Shown here: positions 49,129-57,835 of the stretch, one piece after another
Layout of the letters: each line of letters begins with the position of its first letter
Position numbering within the stretch: position 1 is the stretch's first letter
NCBI RefSeq assembly: GCF_016093295.1
Contig: NZ_JAEDAL010000007.1
Location: forward strand, 62,001 to 126,000
DNA: 64,000 nucleotides
DNA from: Inhella gelatinilytica
Lineage (GTDB): Bacteria > Pseudomonadota > Gammaproteobacteria > Burkholderiales > Burkholderiaceae_C
Direction of reading: 5' to 3'
Notes under the pieces: generated by a model
Seen by the model: the letters and a program-made list of their open reading frames with translations, nothing else
Told to the model about the DNA's origin: nothing
Databases searched by the model: none
Position numbers and translations under genes: made by a program

Positions 49129-50358
49129 TTAAGGGCCTGTCAAAACCGCGGTCAGAGGGCAGTGATCCGACAGGGCCAAGGCCGCGGTTTCACCTGGCTT
49201 GACCTCGGTCCTTCCCCAGGCGCCCAATGAAACCTTGTGTGCGCCTTCGGGCGCCCGAAGGCCAGCGGAAACCACGATGTGGTCCAACCCCAGGGGGTTA
49301 CGGCAGCCCAAGGTGTTGCGGACTTGACCATAGGCTTCGCGGGAAATCGCTTCGCGCCGCGCTAGCAGGCAGGCGGGTTCGTCACAATGAACCTCCAGCA
49401 ACGTCAGTTGGGGCATGCCCGAGGGGCGCTCATCGTTCACTTCTCGCCACAGGTTGCGGCTGCGTGCGGGGGGCACCAGGGGCTGCGTTGCGTCTGAACT
49501 GTCGGAGCGCACGGGGCGATTCAGGGGTTCGGCGTCTTCATGCGCCAAATTTCGGTTGAAGTCCCCCATCCACACCAGAGCATCCATCCCTTGTGCCGAT
49601 TTTTCGACCCAGGATTCAATCGGGGCCACCTGGGCCTGGAGGGCTTGACAGGCGGGGTCGTCACCCTCCAACTGCCCTCGACTGGAAGCGCCTAGGCCAT
49701 CCAAGGGCGAAACGCAGGAGGACTTGAGGTGAACCGTCAGAAATCGCCAGCGTTTTCCGTTCATATTTAAAGTGAGCGCGAGTCCAGGGCGGAGTTGCTC
49801 GGCTTCGGGACGGTCCAGGAGCGCCAAGGGCCATTCCACGTCGCAGCTTCCTTCGCCCAGACTCTTGCGCCAAGCCAGGGCAAGCCGTTGCACCTTGTGA
49901 CCCGAGTAACTGCACACTCGGTAGTCCGGCCCCAGAAGCTGCTGCACAGCCGCCGTTCCACTGACTTCTTGGAAAGCCCAGACATCTGCGCTGACTTGAC
50001 TCAGGACCGATTGCAAGCGCTCGCGTCGCTGCGTGTCGGCTGCCAATTCCACAGGGACTGCTTGACGCTGGACTTCCCACACATTGCAGGGGGGTAACTT
50101 GCCAATGTTCCACTCAATGGGCGCGTTGCGCCCCCACGGCAGCTCCCACCCCTTCTTGGTTTCGGCGGTCCCCCGCTCCGCCGCTTGCCATCGGCCGGTC
50201 TGGGGATTCAATTCAAACGGTGCACTGCACGAAGCGCGCCATTGGGCCGCCAGCTCCTTATCCAGGTGCCAGCCCAAATTCCAGGTGGCGACCTTGAGGG
50301 GTTGGGCCTGGGCCCATGAACTCAGCGCGCAGAGCGCCAGGGAAACAAAAGTGCGCAT
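49129..50358 (-). CDS. Secreted endonuclease/exonuclease/phosphatase (DNase I-fold) family protein
   Basis: A 409-residue protein with a Sec signal peptide (VSLALCALSSWAQA, cleavage probably after AQA). The mature domain has the DNase I/exonuclease III fold marks: KVATWNLGWH at the start, VWAFQEVSG with the catalytic Glu, WMGDFNRN with the Asp/Asn pair, and SDHCPLTAVL with the final His at the C-terminus. A cysteine-containing insert (SCSAPFELN, PPCNVWE, CQALQ, HCDEPACLL) suggests disulfides, fitting export. Substrate unknown: it could be DNA, a phospholipid or a nucleotide. Confidence 0.82.
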   Translation of the reverse strand: MRTFVSLALCALSSWAQAQPLKVATWNLGWHLDKELAAQWRASCSAPFELNPQTGRWQAAERGTAETKKGWELPWGRNAPIEWNIGKLPPCNVWEVQRQAVPVELAADTQRRERLQSVLSQVSADVWAFQEVSGTAAVQQLLGPDYRVCSYSGHKVQRLALAWRKSLGEGSCDVEWPLALLDRPEAEQLRPGLALTLNMNGKRWRFLTVHLKSSCVSPLDGLGASSRGQLEGDDPACQALQAQVAPIESWVEKSAQGMDALVWMGDFNRNLAHEDAEPLNRPVRSDSSDATQPLVPPARSRNLWREVNDERPSGMPQLTLLEVHCDEPACLLARREAISREAYGQVRNTLGCRNPLGLDHIVVSAGLRAPEGAHKVSLGAWGRTEVKPGETAALALSDHCPLTAVLTGP

Positions 50359-50366
50359 GGATCTGC

Positions 50367-51050
50367 TCAGGTGATGTGACGATTCAGTGCTGCGCCCAAG
50401 TCCGTCGAGCGGGGTTGCAACTGCAAGCCCTGTTCAACATGACCCAAATGGCAGTGCATCAGGTGTTCCGCCGCCGGTGCATCCCGTCGTTCGATGGCAT
50501 CCACCAAGGCTTGATGTTCGTGGACCGAGTGCTCTGCGGCGTGACGACTTTGATACATCAGTGCGATGAGGGAGCACCGCGCCGAGAGCTCCGCCAGCAA
50601 ATCGGCCAAGACGAGGTTCCCCGCGCGCTGAGCCAGCAGAACGTGAAAGTAAGCCAGAAGACGGGTCCGACGCGGAACGTCGCCGCCTTGAAGGGCTTGT
50701 GACTCTTCGACCAGATGGGCGCGAAGGGCGGCAATGTCGAGTTCGGTCGCTTGCGCGCACATGCGACGGATCAGTTGCTGCTCCAACGCCTGTCGCACTT
50801 CAAAGATTTGACGGGCCTCCTCGATACTGGGCTCCGCAATGAAGGCCCCACGCCCGGGTCTTAGGCGAACCAAGTGATTCCGGCTGAGTTGGTTGAGCGC
50901 CTGCCGGATCAGGGTACGGCTGACCTGAAAGTGATCCGCCAACTGCTGCTCCACCAACTTGGTGCCGGGCATCAATCGACGCTCCACGATGGCCGTGGTG
51001 ATGGCATCAACGATGCGCTGGGTTGCGGTATCGGGACGAATCAAGGACAC
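50367..51050 (-). CDS. GntR family transcriptional regulator with FCD domain
   Basis: A 227-residue regulator. The winged helix (about 8-75) reads IVERRLMPGTKLVEQQLADHF, core LVEQQLADHFQVSRTLIRQAL, followed by LRPGRGAFIAEPS; the all-helical FCD effector domain (about 80-215) begins EEARQIFEVRQALEQQLI and contains His residues that often bind metal (HLVEES, YFHVL, HQALVDAI). The start is a GTG at 51050. The ligand is unknown; FCD regulators usually sense carboxylates. It is divergent from the cytochrome c gene and just upstream of the DNase I-fold gene. Confidence 0.85.
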   Translation of the reverse strand: MSLIRPDTATQRIVDAITTAIVERRLMPGTKLVEQQLADHFQVSRTLIRQALNQLSRNHLVRLRPGRGAFIAEPSIEEARQIFEVRQALEQQLIRRMCAQATELDIAALRAHLVEESQALQGGDVPRRTRLLAYFHVLLAQRAGNLVLADLLAELSARCSLIALMYQSRHAAEHSVHEHQALVDAIERRDAPAAEHLMHCHLGHVEQGLQLQPRSTDLGAALNRHIT

Positions 51051-51173
51051 GAGGGGCTCTCAGCGGGTCAACTGTCAGTGTAGTCAGCCTGAAAAAGCAT
51101 GCCGAGCGTTTGCGGCAAATCAAAGCCTTATGAGCAGGTCGGATTCATGCTTGAAGGGCATTAGGAGAGCCTC

Positions 51174-51599
51174 ATGATTCAAGTTGCCCCATATCTCGTC
51201 AGTTTCGTGCTCGCCGCACTCGCCTCTGGGGCCTTGGCGCAGGCCAAGCCGGAGCGGGTGGATATCGGCAAGCGAGAGTTCGAAGCTAAATGTGCGTCCT
51301 GCCATGGCGTGACCGGCAAGGGCAATGGACCCGTCGCGGGACTGTTAACCAAGAGCGCGACGGACTTGACGCTTCTAGCCAAGCGCAATGGCGGGGTGCT
51401 GCCGATTGCGCGCATGTATGAAGTCATTGAAGGCGGGGCAATTGCAGCTCACGGCACGCGTGATATGCCCGTCTGGGGGCGTGAACTCCGCCTGCAAGCA
51501 GGGGAATACTACGGTGAAGTCCCCTACGACCCCGAAGCCTATGTGCGGGCGCGCATCCTGACATTGATCGATTACGTCAATCGAATCCAGGTCAAGTAG
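51174..51599 (+). CDS. Small periplasmic cytochrome c
   Basis: A 141-residue exported class I cytochrome c. The signal peptide (VSFVLAALASGALA, cleavage after ALA or AQA) is followed by the haem motif CASCH and the distal methionine in GTRDMPVWGREL. The insert LQAGEYYGEVPYDPEAYVRARI before the last helix is seen in several betaproteobacterial monohaem cytochromes. Redox partner unknown. Nothing next to it encodes an oxidase. Confidence 0.85.
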   Translation: MIQVAPYLVSFVLAALASGALAQAKPERVDIGKREFEAKCASCHGVTGKGNGPVAGLLTKSATDLTLLAKRNGGVLPIARMYEVIEGGAIAAHGTRDMPVWGRELRLQAGEYYGEVPYDPEAYVRARILTLIDYVNRIQVK

Positions 51600-51621
51600 T
51601 TAGGTCTGGGACATCTGTTCC

Positions 51622-53142
51622 TCAACGCGGCCTGAGCTCATAGACAAAGGCCGGTGACTGAGCCGATTGGCCGGCAGGGTGCTCCCCAGGCAGCCAACTT
51701 CGAAGGTATTCGACACGTGCAAGATCAGGCTCTACGGTGACGCGGATGCGCCCCGAATTGGGCAGGCGGTCACCACTGCGGTAGCGGTCGAAGAAGTAGG
51801 CGGCGTAGTTGGGATCGGCCGGCTCAGGTGCGGTTTGGTAGGTCACGCCGTCGAGTTCCTGCCGCACAAACACGTGGTCGTGGCCTTGGAAGAAGGCCGT
51901 CACGCCGTGCTTCACAAAAAGCCCGTGGATGGGCAGGGGCCAACCGGGGCGTCGCTGGGCGAACTCGTCGCGGCCTCGCGGGTCCTTGCCGCCCCACTCG
52001 TAGAGGCCGGCCATCTCCACCCCGCCGCGCCCAGTGCCCAGCACGTGGTGGGCAAAGACAAACTTGAAGCGGGCCGAGCTGCTGGCCAAGGTCTCGGCCA
52101 GCCAGCGGTACTGCGCCTCTCCCAGGGTGATGGCCCAGAGGTCCCGCTTGCCTTTGAGCGCCGCACCCGGCCCTTCGGCGGAGTCGCCGGCGGGGCGTCC
52201 GCCTCCGGCCTTGTCGCGATGGCCCAGCGGGTTGTCCACGGTCTGGGGGCTGTGCCAGTAGGGATCGATGATGACGAACAGCGCGTCCCCCCAGGTCCAA
52301 GCGTGGTAATCGCGAAGCAAGCCAATGTGTTCCACCGGCGTGGTGTTGCCGCTGTAAAACGCGTTGGGGGCGGGGAGGGGGAAGAGGCGGTTGCGCGCCG
52401 TTTGCGCCCAGACGGCGACGTTGTGAGGGCTGCCGTCGAGATTGGCCCTCGAGGCCTGCTCGTGGTTGCCATTTACCAAGAAGAGCGGGGCGGTTTGCCC
52501 AACCAGGGCCAAGAAGGGGCGCTGGAGTTGGTAGCGCTGCGCCACGGTGGCGGCGGTGCGCTCGGGCAGGGTGTCGACGCTGAAGTCATCCCCGAGGGTG
52601 AGATAGAAGTCCGGCCGATCCGCTGCCGCCGCGCGCAGGGTTTGGGCGTAGAGCTCCGGATGGAACTGATGGCCGCGCTCGGGGTGGGAGTCGCCTTGCA
52701 ACTCGAACACGAAGCGGCTGCCGGGTGCCCGTTGGGTGTGGAAGCTGTGCTCCGCACCCATCCGCGAGGGCCCTTGGGCGTTGGGCCGCAACAGCACCCG
52801 GTAGCGGTAGGCCTGATTGGGCGCGAGATCGGCCAATTCCACTTCCTGGGGTACCGCGCCCGTGAGTCGCAGCCAGGGGCCGCTCACCCAATCCTGGGCG
52901 TGAGCTGGTCGGTGCTGCACCTGGGCTTCCGTGTCGGATTGGCTGAGCAGGCTGAGGGCGATGGAGTGCGCCGTCGGGCGGCCCAAGATCACGCTGAACC
53001 GCTCCAGCTCAACCACATCTGCGGGCAGGGCGAGGGCCGTGCGCGCCCCCTGGCGGCGCGGCTTCTCGTCTTGGGCGGTGCCGAGCAGGGGGGCGAGCAG
53101 GAGCAGGCCGACGGCCCAGCGGCAGGTGGAGAGGGTGCTCAT
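51622..53142 (-). CDS. Secreted metallophosphatase, type A (purple-acid-phosphatase-like)
   Basis: A 506-residue exported protein and the last gene of the four-phosphatase operon. A signal peptide (VGLLLLAPLLGTAQ) without lipobox is followed by a beta-rich N-terminal domain (about 45-140, RFSVILGRPTAHSIALSLL) like the fibronectin-type domain of purple acid phosphatases. The calcineurin-type core has metal ligands in ELQGDSHPE (Asp151, His153), TLGDDFSVD, VNGNHEQ, FAHHVLG and QGHDHVF. It shares GDSHPER and GDDFSVDTL with the first gene of the operon, so the two are one paralogous type. Start ATG overlaps the previous stop (ATGA). Substrate unknown. Confidence 0.85.
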   Translation of the reverse strand: MSTLSTCRWAVGLLLLAPLLGTAQDEKPRRQGARTALALPADVVELERFSVILGRPTAHSIALSLLSQSDTEAQVQHRPAHAQDWVSGPWLRLTGAVPQEVELADLAPNQAYRYRVLLRPNAQGPSRMGAEHSFHTQRAPGSRFVFELQGDSHPERGHQFHPELYAQTLRAAAADRPDFYLTLGDDFSVDTLPERTAATVAQRYQLQRPFLALVGQTAPLFLVNGNHEQASRANLDGSPHNVAVWAQTARNRLFPLPAPNAFYSGNTTPVEHIGLLRDYHAWTWGDALFVIIDPYWHSPQTVDNPLGHRDKAGGGRPAGDSAEGPGAALKGKRDLWAITLGEAQYRWLAETLASSSARFKFVFAHHVLGTGRGGVEMAGLYEWGGKDPRGRDEFAQRRPGWPLPIHGLFVKHGVTAFFQGHDHVFVRQELDGVTYQTAPEPADPNYAAYFFDRYRSGDRLPNSGRIRVTVEPDLARVEYLRSWLPGEHPAGQSAQSPAFVYELRPR

Positions 53143-54566
53143 GGGGTGCGCGGGGTGACGTGGAAGGCGTGCAACACCTGACCGGGTCGGGCGGCGCTGA
53201 GGTAATGCACGTTCAGTTGGTCGGGGCTGACGAGGACTTTGAGAATGCCGGCGTCGCCACGGATCACGCCCTCGCGGTAGCCATAGGCATCGCCCTCGTG
53301 TCGGTCACCCGGATGACCGGGTTGGGGCACTTCCAGGTACACGATGCCATCGCGCTGCTGGTAGGCATAGAGGTGGTCGTGGCCGTGCAGCACCAGGTTC
53401 ACGCCCGTGCGCACCAGCAGAGTGTGGATGGGCTCCTCCCAGCCGGGGCGCTGCTGGGCAAAGCCCGGGCTGCCATCGGCGTTCAGGCCGCCCCACTCGC
53501 CATAGGGCACGGCCTCGGCGCCACCGCGGCCTTGGCGATCGGCACCCCCCACCAGTTGGTGCACGAACACCAGCTTGTGGCGTGCCCGGCTGCGCTCCAG
53601 CGTGTCTCGCAACCAGCGGTACTGGGGCTCACCCAGCGTGAGGTCCCAGCGCTCTTCACCACGCTTGGCGCTGCCGTGCCAATAGGGGTTGAGCACGACG
53701 AAGAGTGCGTCGCCCCAGGTCCAGGCGTAGTAGTCCTGCAGCGGGCCCGCATGGCGGTCGGGTTGCGAATTGCCGCTGTAGAAGCCATCGGGCTCCGGGT
53801 TGGGGAAGTGGCGCTTGCGCAGTTGATTGGCAAAGACGGCGAGGCTCTCGGTGCCGCTGCGCAAGAGCTTGCGGTCTTCGCCGTCGTGGTTGCCGAGCAC
53901 CAGAAACAGCGGCACGCCCAGTTGCCCGAAGTAGTGCCGCTGTTGCAGGTACTGCTGGGCGGCCGCTACGCGGTTGGCGTGCTTGTCGACCATGAAGGTG
54001 TCCCCCAGGTCGATGTGAAAGTCCGGCGCGGCGGCACGCGCCTGGCCCAGCGCCCGTTCGTACAGCGCCGGGTCGGTGTTCTGGTCGAGGTGCGTGTCAG
54101 CGCTGACCGTGAAACCAAAGGTCTTGCCGGCGGGGAGTGCGGTGCGGAAGTGCCCGCTGGCCAGCGGGTGCCCATCGGCATCGCTCAGGGTGTAGCGGTA
54201 GGCGCGATGCGGTGCCAAGTCGGTCAGCACCAAGGGCTTGGGGTCCCCCTTGACCAGACGCAGGACGTGATGGGTGTCCATCGGGCTGCCCTGGGGGCCG
54301 TGGCGCCAATGCACCTCGACATCGCGCCGGTGGGACAACACCAGGGCCGTGACGCCGCGCAGGTCCGGGCGCCCCAAGATGACGTCCACGTCCGGTTGCG
54401 CGACAAAGGGGGCGGGTTGGTGTGGGGGCCCTTGGCGCTTGCGCGTGTCGCCGCCGTCGGGCTGCGCGAGCGCGAAGCCCGTCAGGGCCAAGCCGACGAG
54501 GGCGCTGACACCCCACACCAGGCGTCTCAGGCTGCGCAGGGCGGGGATCAGGGTGTCACGGTCCAT
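53139..54566 (-). CDS. Secreted metallophosphatase, type B
   Basis: A 475-residue exported protein. The N-terminus has a positive region (RDTLIPALRSLRRLVW) and a hydrophobic core (GVSALVGLALTGFALA), most likely a cleaved signal peptide with no lipobox. The PAP-like N-terminal domain (VDVILGRPDLRGVTALVL) is followed by the core with ligands in TVSADTHLDQ, DLGDTFMVDKH, VLGNHDGED, FVHQLVGG and LHGHDHLYA. It shares ADxHLD and GDTFMxxKH with the second gene of the operon. The first 19 bases overlap the end of that gene and the stop overlaps the next start, so translation is coupled on both sides. Confidence 0.85.
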   Translation of the reverse strand: MDRDTLIPALRSLRRLVWGVSALVGLALTGFALAQPDGGDTRKRQGPPHQPAPFVAQPDVDVILGRPDLRGVTALVLSHRRDVEVHWRHGPQGSPMDTHHVLRLVKGDPKPLVLTDLAPHRAYRYTLSDADGHPLASGHFRTALPAGKTFGFTVSADTHLDQNTDPALYERALGQARAAAPDFHIDLGDTFMVDKHANRVAAAQQYLQQRHYFGQLGVPLFLVLGNHDGEDRKLLRSGTESLAVFANQLRKRHFPNPEPDGFYSGNSQPDRHAGPLQDYYAWTWGDALFVVLNPYWHGSAKRGEERWDLTLGEPQYRWLRDTLERSRARHKLVFVHQLVGGADRQGRGGAEAVPYGEWGGLNADGSPGFAQQRPGWEEPIHTLLVRTGVNLVLHGHDHLYAYQQRDGIVYLEVPQPGHPGDRHEGDAYGYREGVIRGDAGILKVLVSPDQLNVHYLSAARPGQVLHAFHVTPRTP

Positions 54567-56137
54567 CGGTCGTCCACTTGGCCATTGCGGCGGGTGCTGG
54601 TTTCTTGGCTGGGTAGCCAGGCCCTCACGTACTCGCTGGTGACGCCGCTGGGGCCGACACTCACGCGCAAATGGCCCGAGCTGCTTTGAATGGTGCCAGA
54701 GTTGTAGTGGTAGTCACGCGCCAGCGTTGCGCCGCTGGAGAAGTTCACGGCGCTGGGTTGGGGCACGGCTTGGTACACCACCCCGTCCAATTGCTGTTTC
54801 ACGTAGAGGTGGTCGTGTCCGTGAAACACGGCCGACACCTTGTGCTGCACCAGCAGGGTGTGGATGGGCACACCCCAACCGGCGCGGTGGGTCGCAAAGC
54901 CTTCGCTGCCGTCGGCGTTCTTGCCCCCCCATTCGTAGAAGGGGGCCGCCTCGATGCCGCCGCGCATTTGGCCGTCCAGGCCGCCGACCAGGTTGTGGAT
55001 GAAGATGAACTTGTATTTGGCGGTGCTGCTGGCCAGGGTGTCGGCCAGCCAGCGGTACTGGCGTTCCCCCAGCGTGAGGTTCCAGCCATCCTTGCTGGCC
55101 TGCGCACGGCTGTTCCAGTAGGGGTCGAGGGTGATGAACAGGGCGTCGCCCCACGTCCATGCGTAGTAGGCGGCTCGTGCGCCGACCAGGGGGTCGGGCA
55201 GGGTGTCGCCGCGGTAGAAGATGCCCGGCTGGGGGTTGGCAAAGTAGCGCTGCCGGGCCTGGGTGGCCCACACAGGTAGGTTGCTGGGGCTGTTGCTGGG
55301 CGCGAGCCAGCCCAGCTCGCCTTCGTGGTTGCCGTTCACCAAGAAGAGCGGCACGGAGTGGCTGATGGCACCGAAATTGGTGCGCTCGTACACGTAGCGA
55401 CGGTTCACCACCTCGGGGCTGTCGGCGTCGTCGACCAGGGCCACCAGGGGGTCGCTGTGCTTTTCCGTCATGAAGGTGTCGCCCAAGTCGATGTGGAAAT
55501 CGGGGCGGTCCGCCAGCACGTTTTGCAGGGTGCGCTGGTACACCGGCAGGCTGGAGTTCTCGTCCAGGTGCGAGTCCGCTTGAAGGGTGAATACAAACGA
55601 GCTGCCCGGCCCGCGGGCGGTGTGGAAGCGCGCCTCACCAGTGGTGCTGGCGGCGCCCGCACCCGTCGCCAGGAATTGCACCTGATAGCGGTAGTCCGTG
55701 TCGGCGCTCAGGCCGGACAGGCTGATTTCCAGCGGGACGCCCGGCTGCAAGGCGCTGCTGGCCGTCTGCTGCAGGGCCCCAGCGTTGGCGGGCCCGTAGG
55801 CCACGCTGATTTGGCCGGACTGGGTGGCGGAGAGCAGCTTGAGCGTGATGGTGCTGAGCGTGGGTGCGCCGAGCAGGACCGTGCCATCGAAGGCAGCCGA
55901 CGGTGCCGGCGCGGGAGCAGGTGTGGGCGCGGGAGCGGGCGCGGGTGCTGGAGCCGGGCTGGGCGCAGGTGTGGGTGCCGGAGTGGGTGCAGGCGCTGGA
56001 GTAGGCGCGGGTGCGGGTGTCGGCGCAGGCACCGGAGCGGGTTCGGGCGCGGAACTGCCCCCACCGCCGCCACAGGCCAGCAGGGCAAGCAGCAGTGGGG
56101 TGGCGCTCAAGGCGCGCATGCGGGTGGTGGTGGTCAT
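54548..56137 (-). CDS. Lipoprotein metallophosphatase, type B, on a Pro/Ala stalk
   Basis: A 529-residue protein with a lipobox (LLALLAC, Cys22), then glycines and a Pro/Ala stalk at about residues 30-79. Next come the PAP-like beta domain (FDGTVLLGAPTLSTITLKLL) and a phosphatase core with ligands in LQADSHLDENS, DLGDTFMTEKH, VNGNHEGE, FIHNLVGG and FHGHDHLYV. It is the lipid-anchored counterpart of the following type B protein. ATG 56137 is chosen because it gives a perfect lipoprotein signal and overlaps the preceding stop (ATGA); the frame extends open to 56305 but has no sensible N-terminus there. Confidence 0.86.
   Translation of the reverse strand: MTTTTRMRALSATPLLLALLACGGGGGSSAPEPAPVPAPTPAPAPTPAPAPTPAPTPAPSPAPAPAPAPAPTPAPAPAPSAAFDGTVLLGAPTLSTITLKLLSATQSGQISVAYGPANAGALQQTASSALQPGVPLEISLSGLSADTDYRYQVQFLATGAGAASTTGEARFHTARGPGSSFVFTLQADSHLDENSSLPVYQRTLQNVLADRPDFHIDLGDTFMTEKHSDPLVALVDDADSPEVVNRRYVYERTNFGAISHSVPLFLVNGNHEGELGWLAPSNSPSNLPVWATQARQRYFANPQPGIFYRGDTLPDPLVGARAAYYAWTWGDALFITLDPYWNSRAQASKDGWNLTLGERQYRWLADTLASSTAKYKFIFIHNLVGGLDGQMRGGIEAAPFYEWGGKNADGSEGFATHRAGWGVPIHTLLVQHKVSAVFHGHDHLYVKQQLDGVVYQAVPQPSAVNFSSGATLARDYHYNSGTIQSSSGHLRVSVGPSGVTSEYVRAWLPSQETSTRRNGQVDDRWTVTP
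55901..56050 (-). repeat. DNA encoding Pro/Ala repeat stalk of the type B lipoprotein
   Basis: About 150 bases of degenerate six-base units (Pro-Ala dipeptides with scattered Thr, Ser, Val) encode residues 30-79. The PAPAPTPAP pattern gives an extended, protease-resistant linker that could hold the enzyme away from the membrane. Confidence 0.85.
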
Positions 56138-57738
56138 GGCAGGCGGTAGCTGAAGGCGGTGGAGCCGTGGACACGGGTGGCGGATTCGTCGCGCTGCAGG
56201 TACGAGCGAACGTAGTCCACCTGCACGCCGTCTGGGGCGACCCGCACACGCGTGTAGCCGCTGTTGGGGAACTTCTCGCCGCTTGCGTAGGCGTCGGCGT
56301 TCCACAGGGTGTAGTTCGGGTCGGCCGGCTCGGAGACGGTCTGATAGGTCACGCCGTCCAGCTTTTGCCGGACCCAGATGTGGTCATGCCCCTGAAAGAA
56401 GATCGTCACGCCGGTGCGGGCCATCAGACGGTGGATGGGCTCGGTCCATGTGGGGCGCTTCAGGGGGAAGTCAAACTGACCGTTGGCGCTTTCGCCGCCC
56501 CACTCCCACTGTTTGGCGAGCTCGATGCCACCACGGCCTGTGCCCATCACGTGGTGCGCAAAGACGAACTTGTAGCGGGCCCGGCTGCCCTCCAGCGTGC
56601 GCTGCAGCCATTGGTACTGGGCGTCGCCATGGCTCACATCCCACATGTTGCTGCGCTTGTCCGAGCCGCCAAACACGTTGTCCACTGCGACGGGGGAGTG
56701 CCAATAGGGGTCGATGACCACGAAGAGTGCGTCGCCCCAGGTCCATGAGAAGTAGTTGCGCAGCAAGCCGATGTGCGGCACAGGGGTGGGGTTGCCGCCG
56801 TAGAACCCATCCGGGGCCGGTTGCGCATAGAGGCTGTTGCGGGCGTTCTGCGCCCACACCGCCACGTTGTTGGCTGTGCCATCGAGCAGGTAACCCGCGG
56901 CTTGTTCGTGGTTGCCATTGACGAGGAAGAGCGGGGCTTGGCGGCCGATCAGGCCCAGGTAGGGGCGCTGCAGGGTGTAACGCTCCCGTACTTTGGCGGA
57001 GTCGATGGTGGTGGGGTCCAGCGTGTCGACGCTGAAGTCGTCCCCCATGAGCACGTAGAAGTCGGGCTGGTCGGCCGCGGCCGTTGTCAGGGTGCGCGTG
57101 TAGAGGTCCGGATCGAACTGGGACTTGAGCCGCTCGGGGTGCGAGTCGCCCTGCAGGGCGAACGTGAAGCTGCTGCCGGCGGGGCGCGCAGTCATGAAGC
57201 TGGCTTCGTCACCAGGAGCGCCCGCCGTGCCGTCGGTGGGCCGGAAGTAGAGGCGGTAGTAGTGGCGCGTGTTGGCGCTCAGCCCGGTCAAGGCGATCTC
57301 AAGCGGCTGCCCCGCCTGCAGAGGCTGGGCCGCTGTTTGGGTGTCGAGCGCACCCGAGCGCGTGCCGTAGGCCAGCCACACCGTGCCCGACTGATCGGGT
57401 GCGTAGACGTTGGCTTTGATGCCACTGTCGGTCGGCGAGCCCAACACCACGTTGCCGCGGAAGCTGCTGGTGCCGGGCGCCGGCGCTGGATTGGGTGCCG
57501 GTGCGGGGCTGGGTGCCGGAGCTGGGCTTGGCGCAGGAGCCGGAGCCGGAGCCGGACTGGGTGCGGGCGTGGGGGCTGGAGCCGGGCTCGGCGCGGGGGC
57601 TGGCGTGGGCACAGGCACGGGCGCTGGGCTCTCGGCCGAGCCACCGCCGCCGCAAGCACTCAAGACCAGCAGAGCCGCCCCCAGGCTGGCCCAGCGCGGG
57701 GAGGGTTTCGGGTGGCGAGGGGGGCGACGCATGGGCAT
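56134..57738 (-). CDS. Lipoprotein metallophosphatase, type A, on a Pro/Ala stalk
   Basis: First gene of the four-phosphatase operon, 534 residues. A basic N-terminus and hydrophobic core lead to a lipobox (LVLSAC, Cys29), followed by a Pro/Ala stalk (about 38-89). The PAP-like domain is FRGNVVLGSPTDSGIKANVY; the core ligands are in LQGDSHPERL, LMGDDFSVDTL, VNGNHEQA, FAHHVMGTG and FQGHDHIWV. It is the lipid-anchored partner of the last gene of the operon. ATG 57738 has AAGGAA four bases upstream; a TTG at 57759 is possible but poorer. A CusR-like box and -10 element lie upstream. Confidence 0.87.
   Translation of the reverse strand: MPMRRPPRHPKPSPRWASLGAALLVLSACGGGGSAESPAPVPVPTPAPAPSPAPAPTPAPSPAPAPAPAPSPAPAPSPAPAPNPAPAPGTSSFRGNVVLGSPTDSGIKANVYAPDQSGTVWLAYGTRSGALDTQTAAQPLQAGQPLEIALTGLSANTRHYYRLYFRPTDGTAGAPGDEASFMTARPAGSSFTFALQGDSHPERLKSQFDPDLYTRTLTTAAADQPDFYVLMGDDFSVDTLDPTTIDSAKVRERYTLQRPYLGLIGRQAPLFLVNGNHEQAAGYLLDGTANNVAVWAQNARNSLYAQPAPDGFYGGNPTPVPHIGLLRNYFSWTWGDALFVVIDPYWHSPVAVDNVFGGSDKRSNMWDVSHGDAQYQWLQRTLEGSRARYKFVFAHHVMGTGRGGIELAKQWEWGGESANGQFDFPLKRPTWTEPIHRLMARTGVTIFFQGHDHIWVRQKLDGVTYQTVSEPADPNYTLWNADAYASGEKFPNSGYTRVRVAPDGVQVDYVRSYLQRDESATRVHGSTAFSYRLP
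57472..57627 (-). repeat. DNA encoding Pro/Ala repeat stalk of the type A lipoprotein
   Basis: About 156 bases of six-base Pro-Ala units with interspersed Ser, Thr and Asn encode residues 38-89. The unit order differs from the type B stalk, so the two stalks have expanded or shuffled independently. Confidence 0.85.
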
Positions 57739-57781
57739 GGGATTCCTTGATTGCCCCAATCAGGGCTTCATCTCGGGCTCG

Positions 57782-57787
57782 ATGCTA
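57782..57787 (-). promoter_or_regulatory. Predicted -10 element for the phosphatase operon
   Basis: TAGCAT on the minus strand, exactly 21 bases downstream of the ATGAC-N6-GTCAT box at 57809-57824 and 44 bases before ATG 57738. The same 21-base spacing to a TAGATT occurs upstream of the LTxxQ lipoprotein. Confidence 0.55.
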
Positions 57788-57808
57788 GGAACCCTGGCCC
57801 TTGGGTGA

Positions 57809-57824
57809 ATGACAAGTGCGTCAT
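57809..57824 (-). promoter_or_regulatory. CusR/CopR-like inverted-repeat box (phosphatase operon side)
   Basis: ATGACAAGTGCGTCAT on the plus strand: perfect ATGAC/GTCAT arms with a six-base centre. The left arm ATGACAA equals half of the enterobacterial copper box recognised by CusR. Placed just upstream of the -35 region, as for an activator. Confidence 0.6.
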
Positions 57825-57835
57825 GGAACCGTCGG

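Noticed and set aside
55901-57627. The repeated DNA as a CRISPR array or mobile repeat
   Set aside because: The units are six bases long, degenerate and in frame, and encode Pro-Ala stalks right after lipoboxes; there are no spacers and no cas genes.
51667-57750. Long plus-strand frames opposite the four phosphatases
   Set aside because: The plus-strand products are low-complexity Gly/Ala/Val-rich chains with no motif, while the minus strand shows signal peptides and all metal-ligand motifs in four related proteins.
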